A DNA stretch of 64,000 bases from an uncultured Prevotellaceae bacterium. GTDB lineage: Bacteria; Bacteroidota; Bacteroidia; Bacteroidales; Bacteroidaceae. Under the pieces are notes generated by a model. The model did not search any database and was not told where the DNA came from. It saw only the letters and a program-made list of their open reading frames with translations. The translations under genes were made by a program, and so were the position numbers. Positions 1-8,954 of the stretch are shown one piece after another (within the stretch, counting starts at the first letter, position 1; every line of letters begins with the position of its first letter). The DNA is taken from positions 18,752 to 82,751 of the forward strand of contig CACWSX010000018.1 of assembly GCA_902763615.1 (NCBI GenBank). Reading direction: 5' to 3'.

Positions 1-86
1 TGGGTCGCGCCCTGAGCAACCAGCAGTTCGATTTCGAGAGCGACCGCAAGTCATCAGGACATATCTATAAGCTCATGGAGATATAA
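1..86 (+). CDS. C-terminal fragment of an unidentified protein
   Basis: The reading frame starting at base 3 is open to a TAA at 84-86 and encodes 27 residues ending in HIYKLMEI. The start lies outside the window. A strong terminator follows 20 bp later, which fits a real gene end. The fragment is too short to assign to a family and I do not recognise it. Confidence 0.55.
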   Translation, partial: GRALSNQQFDFESDRKSSGHIYKLMEI

Positions 87-106
87 ACCTACTCTTCTAA
101 AAACAA

Positions 107-142
107 AAAGCTGGCTCCCGATTTGGGAGCCAGCTTTCTTTA
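107..142. terminator. Bidirectional rho-independent terminator
   Basis: A perfect 13-bp stem (107-119 with 125-137) with a 5-nt loop, flanked by A-rich sequence on the left and CTTT on the right. It sits between the convergent ends of the partial gene and the LruC lipoprotein gene, so it can serve both strands. Confidence 0.85.
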
Positions 143-163
143 ATATCTGAGATTATGGTTTTA

Positions 164-1585
164 TTACTTTGTGGTGAACCAAGCATCAGGAACGCTCTGG
201 CGCTCGTTCATCCATATCTTATCCTCATCAACAGCGATGATCATAGGAATTTCACCTGTCTTCGGGAAAGGAATAACCTGAACGCCTGCGTTACCACCTC
301 TACCATCCACGGTGATAGAAATGTTGTTGCTCTCAGGATTCCAGTCCTTATTTTCGATATTGAACTGATCGAGTACAGCGTTATAATCAATCGCAGAACC
401 GATACCCGTATTCATCATTTGATCAAACGGAGTCAGATGCTCGCTCTTGGTCCATGATGAAGAACCAATGTTAATAGTGAAATCCAAGATACCACCAGCG
501 GCACGGACTACAGCCTCTTGACTTACAACAACGGGACCTTCAGTATTTGCAAGAGTTTTCTCACCTTTTTCAGGATCAATCTCATAATAATAGGTGGTTT
601 TCTCCGTCTGTGACACGTCGACAACGATGTCATTGAAGTCAAAGTCATCTGTTGAGCCAAGGTCTTCCACCATATAACGCTTGGTAATGGTTTCAAACAC
701 TTCTTTAGGCTCATTGATAGAAAATTTACCATAAACCAAGAAAACCAAATCCTCATAGTCATTGTCAGTAGCATCCTCGCAACCGATTATGCACACGTTT
801 TGGCCAGCAGGCACGTTTTTAGGCTTCTCGCAATCATTCAGCGCGAGCATCTTCTCCTTCAGCGAGCTGTAAACAGTAGCCTTATTTCCCAATTTATCAC
901 CCTCATATTCAGAATAATTTTTCCACGTCTTCAGATAGAAATACACATCATTCATCACGGGCAGGCCGCCAAAAGTAACGGCAGGTGCTTCAACCTCATA
1001 AGCTTCCTTTTCAATACCGCTTTGACCTGTGCCGGCAAGTGTTAACTCGTCACCCTTATTCATTCTGTAGCCGAGTTTCTCACCCTTTCTCCAAATCAAG
1101 ATGTCATCCTCAATGCCGTCAACATGCATCCACAACTGCCAATATTTACTTGCATTACCCTGGAAGATGGGAACAATTGTCAATGGCTCACCAGCTACAA
1201 CCGTCATGTAGAAGGGGTCACCTTTTAAAAAATTGTTTCTACCTGCAGGAAGTTCTCTAAAGCACCAGTCCAAGATGTCACCCTCAACTATAAAACCTGG
1301 AGTCGTTGTTTGAGTGATAGATTCTGCAGTACGCGTTAATGCTCTTGCAGAGTTTTCCCCAGGAGTAAAACTGTACTTGGGTTGCATCGAAGATAAGTCC
1401 CATGACTTATTGGGATCGACAGCACCATACTTCTTAACGAAATTGACTTCAAACTCTGACCTAGCCTTTTTTGCAGCTTCTTTTGCAAGCCCCTCGCTAT
1501 CGAAGGCAACGTCCTTTGAACACGACATGAAAGCAGCGCCCATTACGGCCATACTTCCAAGCACTAATAAATTTCTAAGTTTCAT
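164..1585 (-). CDS. LruC domain-containing lipoprotein
   Basis: A 473-residue exported protein. The N-terminus is a lipoprotein signal with the lipobox ending FMSC at about residue 22. Two Asp-rich motifs typical of LruC/DUF4114-type proteins are visible: DATDNDYEDLVF near residue 267 and DDFDFNDIVVD near residue 312. Known Bacteroidetes members are cell-surface lipoproteins of unknown role with likely calcium-binding loops. It appears monocistronic, with a candidate -7 box TAATTTTG at 1637-1644 and a terminator at 107-142. The family assignment rests on the motifs; no enzymatic residues are apparent. Confidence 0.75.
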   Translation of the reverse strand: MKLRNLLVLGSMAVMGAAFMSCSKDVAFDSEGLAKEAAKKARSEFEVNFVKKYGAVDPNKSWDLSSMQPKYSFTPGENSARALTRTAESITQTTTPGFIVEGDILDWCFRELPAGRNNFLKGDPFYMTVVAGEPLTIVPIFQGNASKYWQLWMHVDGIEDDILIWRKGEKLGYRMNKGDELTLAGTGQSGIEKEAYEVEAPAVTFGGLPVMNDVYFYLKTWKNYSEYEGDKLGNKATVYSSLKEKMLALNDCEKPKNVPAGQNVCIIGCEDATDNDYEDLVFLVYGKFSINEPKEVFETITKRYMVEDLGSTDDFDFNDIVVDVSQTEKTTYYYEIDPEKGEKTLANTEGPVVVSQEAVVRAAGGILDFTINIGSSSWTKSEHLTPFDQMMNTGIGSAIDYNAVLDQFNIENKDWNPESNNISITVDGRGGNAGVQVIPFPKTGEIPMIIAVDEDKIWMNERQSVPDAWFTTK

Positions 1586-1636
1586 AATGTAGAAAAGATG
1601 TTTAATAAAAATGGTTTATTAATTTGTTTGCGGGCA

Positions 1637-1644
1637 CAAAATTA
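1637..1644 (-). promoter_or_regulatory. Candidate -7 box of the LruC lipoprotein gene
   Basis: TAATTTTG on the minus strand matches TAnnTTTG and lies about 50 bp before the start codon. No clean -33 TTTG was found at the expected spacing, so the site is only moderately supported. Confidence 0.5.
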
Positions 1645-1739
1645 CCGATAATTCACGAAAAACACGAGAAAAACGATAATTATTATTGTAAAATTAACAC
1701 TTTTTAGATTTTGATCAGGTTAACTAGAATGCATAAGCA

Positions 1740-1919
1740 TCACGGATTGTACATATCTTTGCAATAAAAAGCCATGATATCATCAAGCATGCGCTTGGCC
1801 TCGACAGCAGGGCTGTCAGGGTCAAGCGCAATCGCCTGGATATAGTGGTTAATGGCCTCGTGCCACAATCCGCGCTTACGAGCCTCATTACCAAGCTGAT
1901 AGTATTCTTCAGCCGTCAT
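1740..1919 (-). CDS. Small TPR-like protein (59 aa) coupled to folD
   Basis: A 59-codon frame starts with an ATG that overlaps the TGA stop of folD as ATGA, a standard arrangement for translational coupling. The peptide begins [17 protein letters not shown] and continues as a helix pair with spacing like a tetratricopeptide repeat (YYQLGNEA, then [15 protein letters not shown]), ending KDMYNP. It is probably a single-TPR adaptor of unknown partner. Small size makes it easy to miss, but the overlap, the TPR-like pattern and the lack of any other gene here support it. Confidence 0.75.
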   Translation of the reverse strand: MTAEEYYQLGNEARKRGLWHEAINHYIQAIALDPDSPAVEAKRMLDDIMAFYCKDMYNP

Positions 1920-2797
1920 TTGTAATATTCCTTTTTACCAGCGGCGAGGGTATTCTTCATCAGCGAACAGATGGTCATCGGTCCTACACCACCAGGAACG
2001 GGTGTGATAAATGCGCACTTGGGTGCCACCTCGTCGAACTTCACGTCACCATTCAGACGGAAGCCGCTCTTTTTAGAAGTATCGGGCACGCGCGTAGTAC
2101 CTACATCTATAATGACAGCCCCCTCCTTCACCATATCGGCTGTGACGAAATCTGGCTGACCAATGGCAGCGATGATGATGTCGGCCTGACGGCACTCCTC
2201 CTTCAAAGTCATTGAGCGTGAGTGACATACGGTGACAGTAGCATCGCCATACTGCTTCTGCATCATGAGCTGGGCCATCGGCTTACCAACGATGTTTGAA
2301 CGACCCAGGATGACGCACTTCTTACCGCTGGTCTCAATCTTGTAACGCTTCAGCAGGGTGATGATACCCAGAGGCGTAGCAGAAATGAAACAAGGCAGAC
2401 CAATCGCCATACGACCCACGTTGATGGGATGGAAACCGTCGACATCCTTGCGGTAGTCGATAGCCTCGATGATCTTCTGCTCGTCGATATGCTTGGGCAG
2501 GGGAAGCTGCACGATAAAGCCATCGACATCGTCGTCCTTGTTCAGTTTGTCGACACAAGCCAGCAACTCGGCCTCTGTGATGTCGTCCTCAAAACGAATC
2601 AGTGTGCTCTTGAAGCCACAAGCCTCGCAAGCCAGCACCTTATTTTTAACATATGTCTCTGAACCACCATCATGCCCCACGAGCACAGCTGCCAAATGGG
2701 GCTGCTTGCCACCCTTGGCCATGATTTCTTTTACCTCTTCGGCAATCTCAGCCTTAATGGCTGTTGCCGTTGCTTTTCCATCAATTAACTGCATCAA
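1916..2797 (-). CDS. folD: Bifunctional methylenetetrahydrofolate dehydrogenase/cyclohydrolase
   Basis: A cytoplasmic enzyme that interconverts 5,10-methylene-THF, methenyl-THF and 10-formyl-THF, supplying one-carbon units for purines and formyl-methionine. The 293 residues match the family length. Visible motifs are YVKNK near residue 50 (catalytic Lys), [11 protein letters not shown], the dinucleotide-binding [14 protein letters not shown], and the C-terminal PGGVGPMTI. It starts 21 bp after the end of ffh, so the two are probably co-transcribed, and its stop overlaps the start of the small TPR-like gene. A second Met directly follows the first, so the exact start is uncertain by one codon. 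Confidence 0.96.
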   Translation of the reverse strand: MMQLIDGKATATAIKAEIAEEVKEIMAKGGKQPHLAAVLVGHDGGSETYVKNKVLACEACGFKSTLIRFEDDITEAELLACVDKLNKDDDVDGFIVQLPLPKHIDEQKIIEAIDYRKDVDGFHPINVGRMAIGLPCFISATPLGIITLLKRYKIETSGKKCVILGRSNIVGKPMAQLMMQKQYGDATVTVCHSRSMTLKEECRQADIIIAAIGQPDFVTADMVKEGAVIIDVGTTRVPDTSKKSGFRLNGDVKFDEVAPKCAFITPVPGGVGPMTICSLMKNTLAAGKKEYYK

Positions 2798-2818
2798 TTC
2801 TCAAATTTCAATTTTCAC

Positions 2819-4168
2819 TTAAAAAGGCTTTCCGCCCTTCATTTTCATGGCTGCGGCCATCTGAGCCATACGGCTACTACCCATACCGCTGACCATCTTC
2901 ATCATCTTACGTGTCTGGTCGAACTGCTTCATCAAGCGGTTCACGTCCTCGAGTTTCGTGCCAGAGCCCTTGGCGATACGCAGCTTGCGACTCTGGTTGA
3001 TGATATCGGGATTGGCGCGCTCCTTGGGTGTCATCGAATTAATGATGGCCTCAATGCCCTTGAAGGCATTGTCGTCGATATCGAGATCCTTGATCTGCTT
3101 GCCCACGCCAGGAATCATCGAGGCGAGGTCCTTGATGTTACCCATCTTCTTGATCTGCTGGATCTGACCCATGAAGTCGTCGAAGTCGAACTTGTTCTTG
3201 CGGATCTTCTTCTCCAGACGCTTGGCCTCTTCCTCATCGAACTGCTGTTGGGCACGCTCCACGAGAGAGACGACGTCGCCCATACCCAGGATACGATCAG
3301 CCATACGTTCTGGATGGAACACGTCGATGGCCTCCATCTTCTCGCCTGTACCCACAAACTTGATGGGTTTGGTGACGACGGTACGGATAGAGAGGGCAGC
3401 ACCACCACGGGTGTCACCATCGAGCTTGGTAAGTACCACACCATCGAAGTCGAGACGATCGTTGAACTCCTTGGCCGTATTCACAGCATCCTGACCCGTC
3501 ATCGAGTCGACCACGAACAGCGTCTCGTCAGGATTGATGGCCTGCTTCAGGTTGGAAATCTCGTTCATCATCTCCTCATCGACAGCCAGACGACCTGCGG
3601 TATCGACGATGACGACATTATAACTCTCCTGCTTGGCCTTGCGGATGGCGTTCTGCGCAATCTCAACCACATTATTGTTGCCTTCTTCGGTATAGACATC
3701 CACACCAACTGAAGCACCCACCACCTTCAACTGTTCGATAGCTGCAGGACGATAGACGTCGCAAGCTACCAGCAGCGGCTTCTTGTGCTGGCGCGTCTTG
3801 AGCATGTTGGCGAGTTTTCCGCTGAAGGTCGTTTTACCAGAACCCTGCAGACCAGACATCAGGATGATGGCAGGACGATTCTCGAGTTTCAGCTCTGAGG
3901 CCTTGCCACCCATCAGGTCCGTCAGTTCATCGTGGACGATCTTCACCATCAACTGGCTGGGTTTCACGGCAGTAAGCACGTTCATACCCATTGCCTTCTG
4001 CTTCACGGTATCAGTAAAGGTCTTGGCAACCTTATAGTTAACGTCGGCATCCAACAGGGCGCGACGCACGTCTTTCAAGGTTTCGGCAACGTTAATCTCG
4101 GTGATTTTGCCTTCACCTTTCAGTATCTTAAACGATCTTTCTAATCTCTCAGATAAATTCTCAAACAT
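2819..4168 (-). CDS. ffh: Signal recognition particle protein Ffh
   Basis: The SRP GTPase that binds signal sequences of nascent membrane proteins together with SRP RNA and docks with FtsY. Visible parts are the N-terminal four-helix domain (MFENLSERLERSFK), the P-loop GLQGSGKTTFSGKLA, the DTAGRL motif, TKLDGDTRGGAALS, and the Met-rich M domain with repeated MxxMGxM-like segments at the C-terminus. The start at 4168 gives 449 residues, the usual length. A longer frame to 4222 exists but its 5' part contains the promoter -7 box, so it is not coding. folD follows in the same direction. Confidence 0.96.
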   Translation of the reverse strand: MFENLSERLERSFKILKGEGKITEINVAETLKDVRRALLDADVNYKVAKTFTDTVKQKAMGMNVLTAVKPSQLMVKIVHDELTDLMGGKASELKLENRPAIILMSGLQGSGKTTFSGKLANMLKTRQHKKPLLVACDVYRPAAIEQLKVVGASVGVDVYTEEGNNNVVEIAQNAIRKAKQESYNVVIVDTAGRLAVDEEMMNEISNLKQAINPDETLFVVDSMTGQDAVNTAKEFNDRLDFDGVVLTKLDGDTRGGAALSIRTVVTKPIKFVGTGEKMEAIDVFHPERMADRILGMGDVVSLVERAQQQFDEEEAKRLEKKIRKNKFDFDDFMGQIQQIKKMGNIKDLASMIPGVGKQIKDLDIDDNAFKGIEAIINSMTPKERANPDIINQSRKLRIAKGSGTKLEDVNRLMKQFDQTRKMMKMVSGMGSSRMAQMAAAMKMKGGKPF

Positions 4169-4192
4169 ATCTTCTATATTTAATTTAGGGTG

Positions 4193-4223
4193 CAAAGGTA
4201 CACAAAAAAGCCGAAAGTACAAA
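4193..4223 (-). promoter_or_regulatory. ffh promoter
   Basis: Minus-strand TTTG (4220-4223), 19 bp, TACCTTTG (4193-4200), close to the Bacteroidetes housekeeping consensus. The -33 TTTG falls in the loop of the terminator of the preceding BspA-like gene. Confidence 0.85.
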
Positions 4224-4242
4224 ACTACTTCCGGCTTTTTTT
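4204..4242 (-). terminator. Terminator of the BspA-like gene
   Basis: Minus-strand hairpin with a 10-bp stem (4226-4235 with 4210-4219, one GU pair), a 6-nt loop at 4220-4225 and a following run of six U residues. It overlaps the ffh promoter. Confidence 0.85.
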
Positions 4243-4247
4243 AATTA

Positions 4248-7200
4248 TTACTTCACAACGACCTTGCGACCGTTAACGATGTAGACACCCTTGGGCAATG
4301 CATCGAGAGACGTTACCCTTCTCTTTATCAGCGTTCCACTGAGCGAATAGACATCATATAGCTGTTCTTCACCAACGAGACTGTTGATACCTGATGCTGA
4401 ACTCTCCCAACTTATACTGTATATCTTAAGCTGGCCATCAGAATCTGCCCTTGTCCGAGCGTTACCATTGGATCCACCAGCATAGATATAAATATACGTA
4501 GGACGATCCACAGAATACGGAATAGCAAGAGTCGACTTGCTTAACATGGTCATCTGTATCGGCAGGCCGTTACCAACCTTCACCATCAGTGTCATGCCAC
4601 CCAAAGTTTCAGCCTCAACTTTCACAATACCGCTGCCTTGCTGGACCATGATCATAATACCCGTGAACATTCCCTTAAAGTCATTTCCAAACGGATCATC
4701 GATTTCAAAGGCATTATCAGAACTGGGCTTTGTCACCACAAGACATCCTTCTGCGGAATTATACCCGCCATTCTCAGGAGCAATGCTGTAGTAGACGTTG
4801 CCAATCACCGATCCGTCGAGGTTGGTCTTCTCGTCTATCTCGCTATTACCGCTGCCATAGTCCTTGCCACCTTTCTCGTCAGGCACAATGGCCTCCCTAA
4901 GCGTGAAGTAGCCACCATAGAACATATTCCCGACAAACTTAGCGGCATAATTGTCCTTATATTGGTCTGGTACATTAAGTTTTACAGGATTATCAGCTGT
5001 ACCTACACCTTCAAAGAACTTTTTGTTTATGCTTACAGGGATGTCGCCAGTAAAGTTTATTGTTTTAAGATTTTTACAACCCTCAAAGGCAAGATCACAC
5101 TCTGTTTTTTCGCTACTTACAAACTTTTCTCCAAAAGTTATGGTTTCAAGACTCTTACAATCCTTAAACAACGAATTCATATATCTAACGCCTTTCGTAT
5201 CAATATTTCCGAATTTGATTTCAGTCAGATTCTCACAACCTTCGAACATTGCGTACATATTGTACAAATCCTCAGGATAAAAATTACTCAAATCAATCGT
5301 TTTCAAGCTTCTACAATTTACAAACATTCCATGTAATAAACCCACTTTACTCACATCAAAGGAACTTAAGTCAATACTTTCCAACGCCCAACAATTAGCA
5401 AACATACATAACATATATGTTACTTCACTTGTATTAAGATTTTCTATTCCCTGTATGTCTGTTAAATAATGACAATCATCAAACCAGCGATGAGTGAATG
5501 TTGGTCGCGCATTTGCAAATGACTTGTCAAAAACGGCCTTCTTAATATCACGTGCATGCTCTTTATACCAAACAGGATCCACATTTGATTCTTCTGGCAA
5601 GTCGTATGTGGTGCCTTGTCTGCTACTCCTCTGGTCATCACAATAGAATGTCAGTGTGCCGTTGTTGTAAACCACATACGACTCACCATCACCAGCAGGA
5701 GGATTGTCGCCACTCAGCTTAAAGTAGCCGCCGAAGAACATATTGCCATCAAACTTAGCAGCATAATGGTCACGATACTGGTCAGGCACTTCGAGCGTGA
5801 CAGGAGCATTGGCAGTGCCAACGCCCTCGAAAAACTTACTGTTGATGCTATAGGGGATATCACCCGTATAAGCGACGGTTTTCAGGCTACTGCAGCCAGT
5901 AAAATTGCGACATTCAAGATCCTCTGATGAAACAAAACCATTTCCAAGAGTAAGCTTTGAAAGGTTTTTGCATCCAGAGAACATAAATCTCATTTTCGTC
6001 ACATTGCCAGTATTAAACTTGCTCACATCAAGACTCGTCAGGCTACTGCAATCATAGAACATTGCGTTCATACTTGTCACACTACTGGTGTTGAAATTGC
6101 TCACATCAATGCTAGTCAGACTACTGCAACCATCGAACAAATAGCTCATATTCGTAACATTGCCAGTATTAAACTTGCTCACATCAAGACTCGTCAGGCT
6201 ACTGCAATCATAGAACATTCCGTTCATATCTGTCACATTGCTGGTATTGAAATGGCTCACATCAAGACTTGTTAGGCCACTGCAACCATCGAACATTGAG
6301 TTCATAACTGTCACATTGCTGGTATTGAAATTGCTCACATCAAGACTCGTCAAGCCACTACAACCATAGAACATCTGCCCAATATTTGTTACATTGCTGG
6401 TATTGAAGTTGCTCACGTCAAGATTCGTCAAGCCACTGCAATGATAGAACATTGCGTTCATATCTGTCACATTGCTGGTATTCAAATACGCAATGCCCTC
6501 AATATCCGTCATGGCACTACACTTATAAAACCAAGAAGCAGTTGTCTTTGGTCTTGCATTTGCAAACGAAGAATTAAATACAGCCTTATTTATAGATTCT
6601 CTATTTTCAAGCCAAGCTGGTCCTTTTGTATATTTGTTTATATCATACTTTTGACCTAAATCATACACCGTCCCCTGCCTACTGCTCCTCTTATTATCAC
6701 AATAGAATGTCAGCGTGCCGTTGTTGTAAACCACATATGGCTCACCATCACCAGCAGGAGTATCGCCACTCAACTTAAAGTAGCCACCGAAGAACTTATT
6801 GCCATCAAACTTAGCCTGAAAATTTGTCTTATATGCATCAGGAACATGAAGTGTGGCAGGAGTCTTTTCGCTACCCACACCAACAAAGAAAGTAGATTTC
6901 ATTTGGGATGGAATATCCCCTGTAAAAATCACAGTGTTCAATTTTCCACAATTATAAAAAACACTTTGATTTGTTACAGACTCGCTTGTTGTGAAGGAGC
7001 TTCCAAAAGTGAGACTCACAAGATTGCTACAACCATTAAACATCTGACTCATGCTCCAGACATTTGAAGTATTGAAACTACTTAAGTCAAGGTTCGTCAG
7101 ACCGCTGCACCCAAAAAACAATCCGCCAATAGGTCCAACATTCGATGTATTAAAACCACTTACGTCTATGCTGGTAAGGCTACTGCAATCACGGAACATC

Positions 7201-8942
7201 CATTCCATTCTAGTTACCTCACTAGTATTCAGATATGATATTCCCTGAATGTCTGACAGGTTCTTACAATTATCAAACCAACTGTATGTCGTTGTCGGAC
7301 GTGCATTAGTAAATGAAGCATCAAAAACGGCCTTTTTGACATTCTCTTTATGTTCAAGCCAACCAGGATTCTTCGTATCTTTATTCAAATCATACACCGT
7401 CCCCTGCCTGCTGCTGCGCTGATTGTCACAATAGAACGTCAGCGTACCGTTGTTGTAAACCACATACGGCTCACCGTCACTGGCTGGAGGATTCTCCGTA
7501 CCCTTTATATTATAGGTATAGGTAGTAGGCTTGCTTTCCACGAGGCTGGGGGTTGTCATCAGCTGATTCTCTAACTTAATGTCGCCGCCATTGAACAAAC
7601 TGCTGGCTGTGAGTTTGATGCTGATGATGGCTCCGCTGGTTCCCTCTATCAACTCATTAGTGGCAGAATAGAGCAGGAAGCGAGTAATGCCATTGGTGGC
7701 GTTGCTTGTCAACGTATGTTTCCTCCAAGTGGTTCGCCCAGCGATGTCAGTGGCATCATTGCCTGTAACAATGCTTAATCCATCTGGCAGACGCAAATCG
7801 AACTGCACAAGAGTCACCTGGTCATCAGGATTCTGCATGTCAATCAGCATGGTCTTAGTCTCACCAGCCTTGATGTCAAACGATTTTATTGATAACTGTG
7901 CCGTTCCCTTGTCTTGCGGCTGAGGTTGAGGTGTCGGGGTTGTCCCTTCCTCAAAGAAGGCCTCAAGCATAAAGTCGCTCTGAACGTTTGATATTGTGTA
8001 TTGCCCGTTACTGACACTTGATGTCACATCCTGACCATCTTTCAGCAGCTTCAACAACCTGTGGCTCTCATCGGGAGTAATTGTAAACGTTGCGTTCTGA
8101 CCTTTGGTAATTCCCCAGACCTGAGTTCCTATCGTTACATTCTCATTGCTAAAAGAGACTTTTCCACCTTGACTTGCCGTCACGATGGCAAAAGCCTTCG
8201 TATAACTGCTACGCTCATAGATATGCTTAAATAGATACCAGTCGTTAGAGTCCAAATAATCGTTCTTCTTGCCGTTAGGCACAATAAGATTGGCGGTTTC
8301 AATGAAACCTTGGAATGAGCGGGCGTCAACATAAACTGCCTTTGGATTCTCAATGCAAGACACGAAGTCGGTGACAGCAGTACACTCACCGAAGACATCG
8401 TACATCGCTATAGCCGTCTTACTGCCTGCCACATAGATAGTCTTCAGCCCAGTACAGCCATAGAATGAGCGCCATCCGATGTTTGCTTCATATTGATAAT
8501 CCGTCGACATATTAGCAGGGAAATAGACGGACTTCAATCCCGTACATCCTTCAAAGGCTCCCCTTTCGTCTGTAAAATTGATTCCCAGAATAGCTCTCAA
8601 GGTGCTTGGGAAAGTAATGGCTTTCATCCCTGTACAGCCAGTAAAGCTGGAGTTTTCAATTTCCTCGAGACCCTCTGGCAGTACTATAGACTTCAACCCC
8701 GTACACTCCCAGAAAGCCCATTTGCCAATCTTCTTCACCTGATAGGTCTTTCCGCCGTATGTCACAGAGGGAGGAATCACTATATCGCCGCTATACTTAG
8801 TGCTGCCACTTATTACTTTCACGGCCTGATTATCTTCTTCCAATGTCTCGTAGCTGATACCGTTCACCTGAAATTTGGTGGTAGCACCGTTGGCCAGTAT
8901 CGGCAGCAGCATTGCTAAGATTATAAATGCTATCTTTTTCAT
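4248..8942 (-). CDS. BspA-like leucine-rich repeat surface protein with repeated DUF285 modules
   Basis: A 1564-residue secreted protein. It has a signal peptide ending near ANG, N-terminal LRR_5-type repeats (FEGCTGLKSV, FYGCTGLKTI), a cohesin-like beta domain around residues 345-480, then three copies of a module opening GEPYVVYNNGTLTFYCD near residues 490, 732 and 1084. Each module holds DUF285/BspA repeats of 26 residues such as MFYDCSSLTSLDVSKFNT; six or more tandem 78-bp units lie at about 5960-6490. The C-terminus (YDVYSLSGTLIKRR to KVVVK) resembles a type IX secretion sorting tail. BspA proteins of oral relatives bind host matrix. It is the last of three adjacent genes for exported proteins and ends in a strong terminator. 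Confidence 0.88.
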   Translation of the reverse strand: MKKIAFIILAMLLPILANGATTKFQVNGISYETLEEDNQAVKVISGSTKYSGDIVIPPSVTYGGKTYQVKKIGKWAFWECTGLKSIVLPEGLEEIENSSFTGCTGMKAITFPSTLRAILGINFTDERGAFEGCTGLKSVYFPANMSTDYQYEANIGWRSFYGCTGLKTIYVAGSKTAIAMYDVFGECTAVTDFVSCIENPKAVYVDARSFQGFIETANLIVPNGKKNDYLDSNDWYLFKHIYERSSYTKAFAIVTASQGGKVSFSNENVTIGTQVWGITKGQNATFTITPDESHRLLKLLKDGQDVTSSVSNGQYTISNVQSDFMLEAFFEEGTTPTPQPQPQDKGTAQLSIKSFDIKAGETKTMLIDMQNPDDQVTLVQFDLRLPDGLSIVTGNDATDIAGRTTWRKHTLTSNATNGITRFLLYSATNELIEGTSGAIISIKLTASSLFNGGDIKLENQLMTTPSLVESKPTTYTYNIKGTENPPASDGEPYVVYNNGTLTFYCDNQRSSRQGTVYDLNKDTKNPGWLEHKENVKKAVFDASFTNARPTTTYSWFDNCKNLSDIQGISYLNTSEVTRMEWMFRDCSSLTSIDVSGFNTSNVGPIGGLFFGCSGLTNLDLSSFNTSNVWSMSQMFNGCSNLVSLTFGSSFTTSESVTNQSVFYNCGKLNTVIFTGDIPSQMKSTFFVGVGSEKTPATLHVPDAYKTNFQAKFDGNKFFGGYFKLSGDTPAGDGEPYVVYNNGTLTFYCDNKRSSRQGTVYDLGQKYDINKYTKGPAWLENRESINKAVFNSSFANARPKTTASWFYKCSAMTDIEGIAYLNTSNVTDMNAMFYHCSGLTNLDVSNFNTSNVTNIGQMFYGCSGLTSLDVSNFNTSNVTVMNSMFDGCSGLTSLDVSHFNTSNVTDMNGMFYDCSSLTSLDVSKFNTGNVTNMSYLFDGCSSLTSIDVSNFNTSSVTSMNAMFYDCSSLTSLDVSKFNTGNVTKMRFMFSGCKNLSKLTLGNGFVSSEDLECRNFTGCSSLKTVAYTGDIPYSINSKFFEGVGTANAPVTLEVPDQYRDHYAAKFDGNMFFGGYFKLSGDNPPAGDGESYVVYNNGTLTFYCDDQRSSRQGTTYDLPEESNVDPVWYKEHARDIKKAVFDKSFANARPTFTHRWFDDCHYLTDIQGIENLNTSEVTYMLCMFANCWALESIDLSSFDVSKVGLLHGMFVNCRSLKTIDLSNFYPEDLYNMYAMFEGCENLTEIKFGNIDTKGVRYMNSLFKDCKSLETITFGEKFVSSEKTECDLAFEGCKNLKTINFTGDIPVSINKKFFEGVGTADNPVKLNVPDQYKDNYAAKFVGNMFYGGYFTLREAIVPDEKGGKDYGSGNSEIDEKTNLDGSVIGNVYYSIAPENGGYNSAEGCLVVTKPSSDNAFEIDDPFGNDFKGMFTGIMIMVQQGSGIVKVEAETLGGMTLMVKVGNGLPIQMTMLSKSTLAIPYSVDRPTYIYIYAGGSNGNARTRADSDGQLKIYSISWESSASGINSLVGEEQLYDVYSLSGTLIKRRVTSLDALPKGVYIVNGRKVVVK

Positions 8943-8954
8943 AATGCTTAATGT

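Noticed and set aside
5960-6490. Regular 78-bp repeats considered as a CRISPR array
   Set aside because: They are in frame coding repeats of the BspA-like protein, with no spacer variation of the CRISPR kind and no cas genes.
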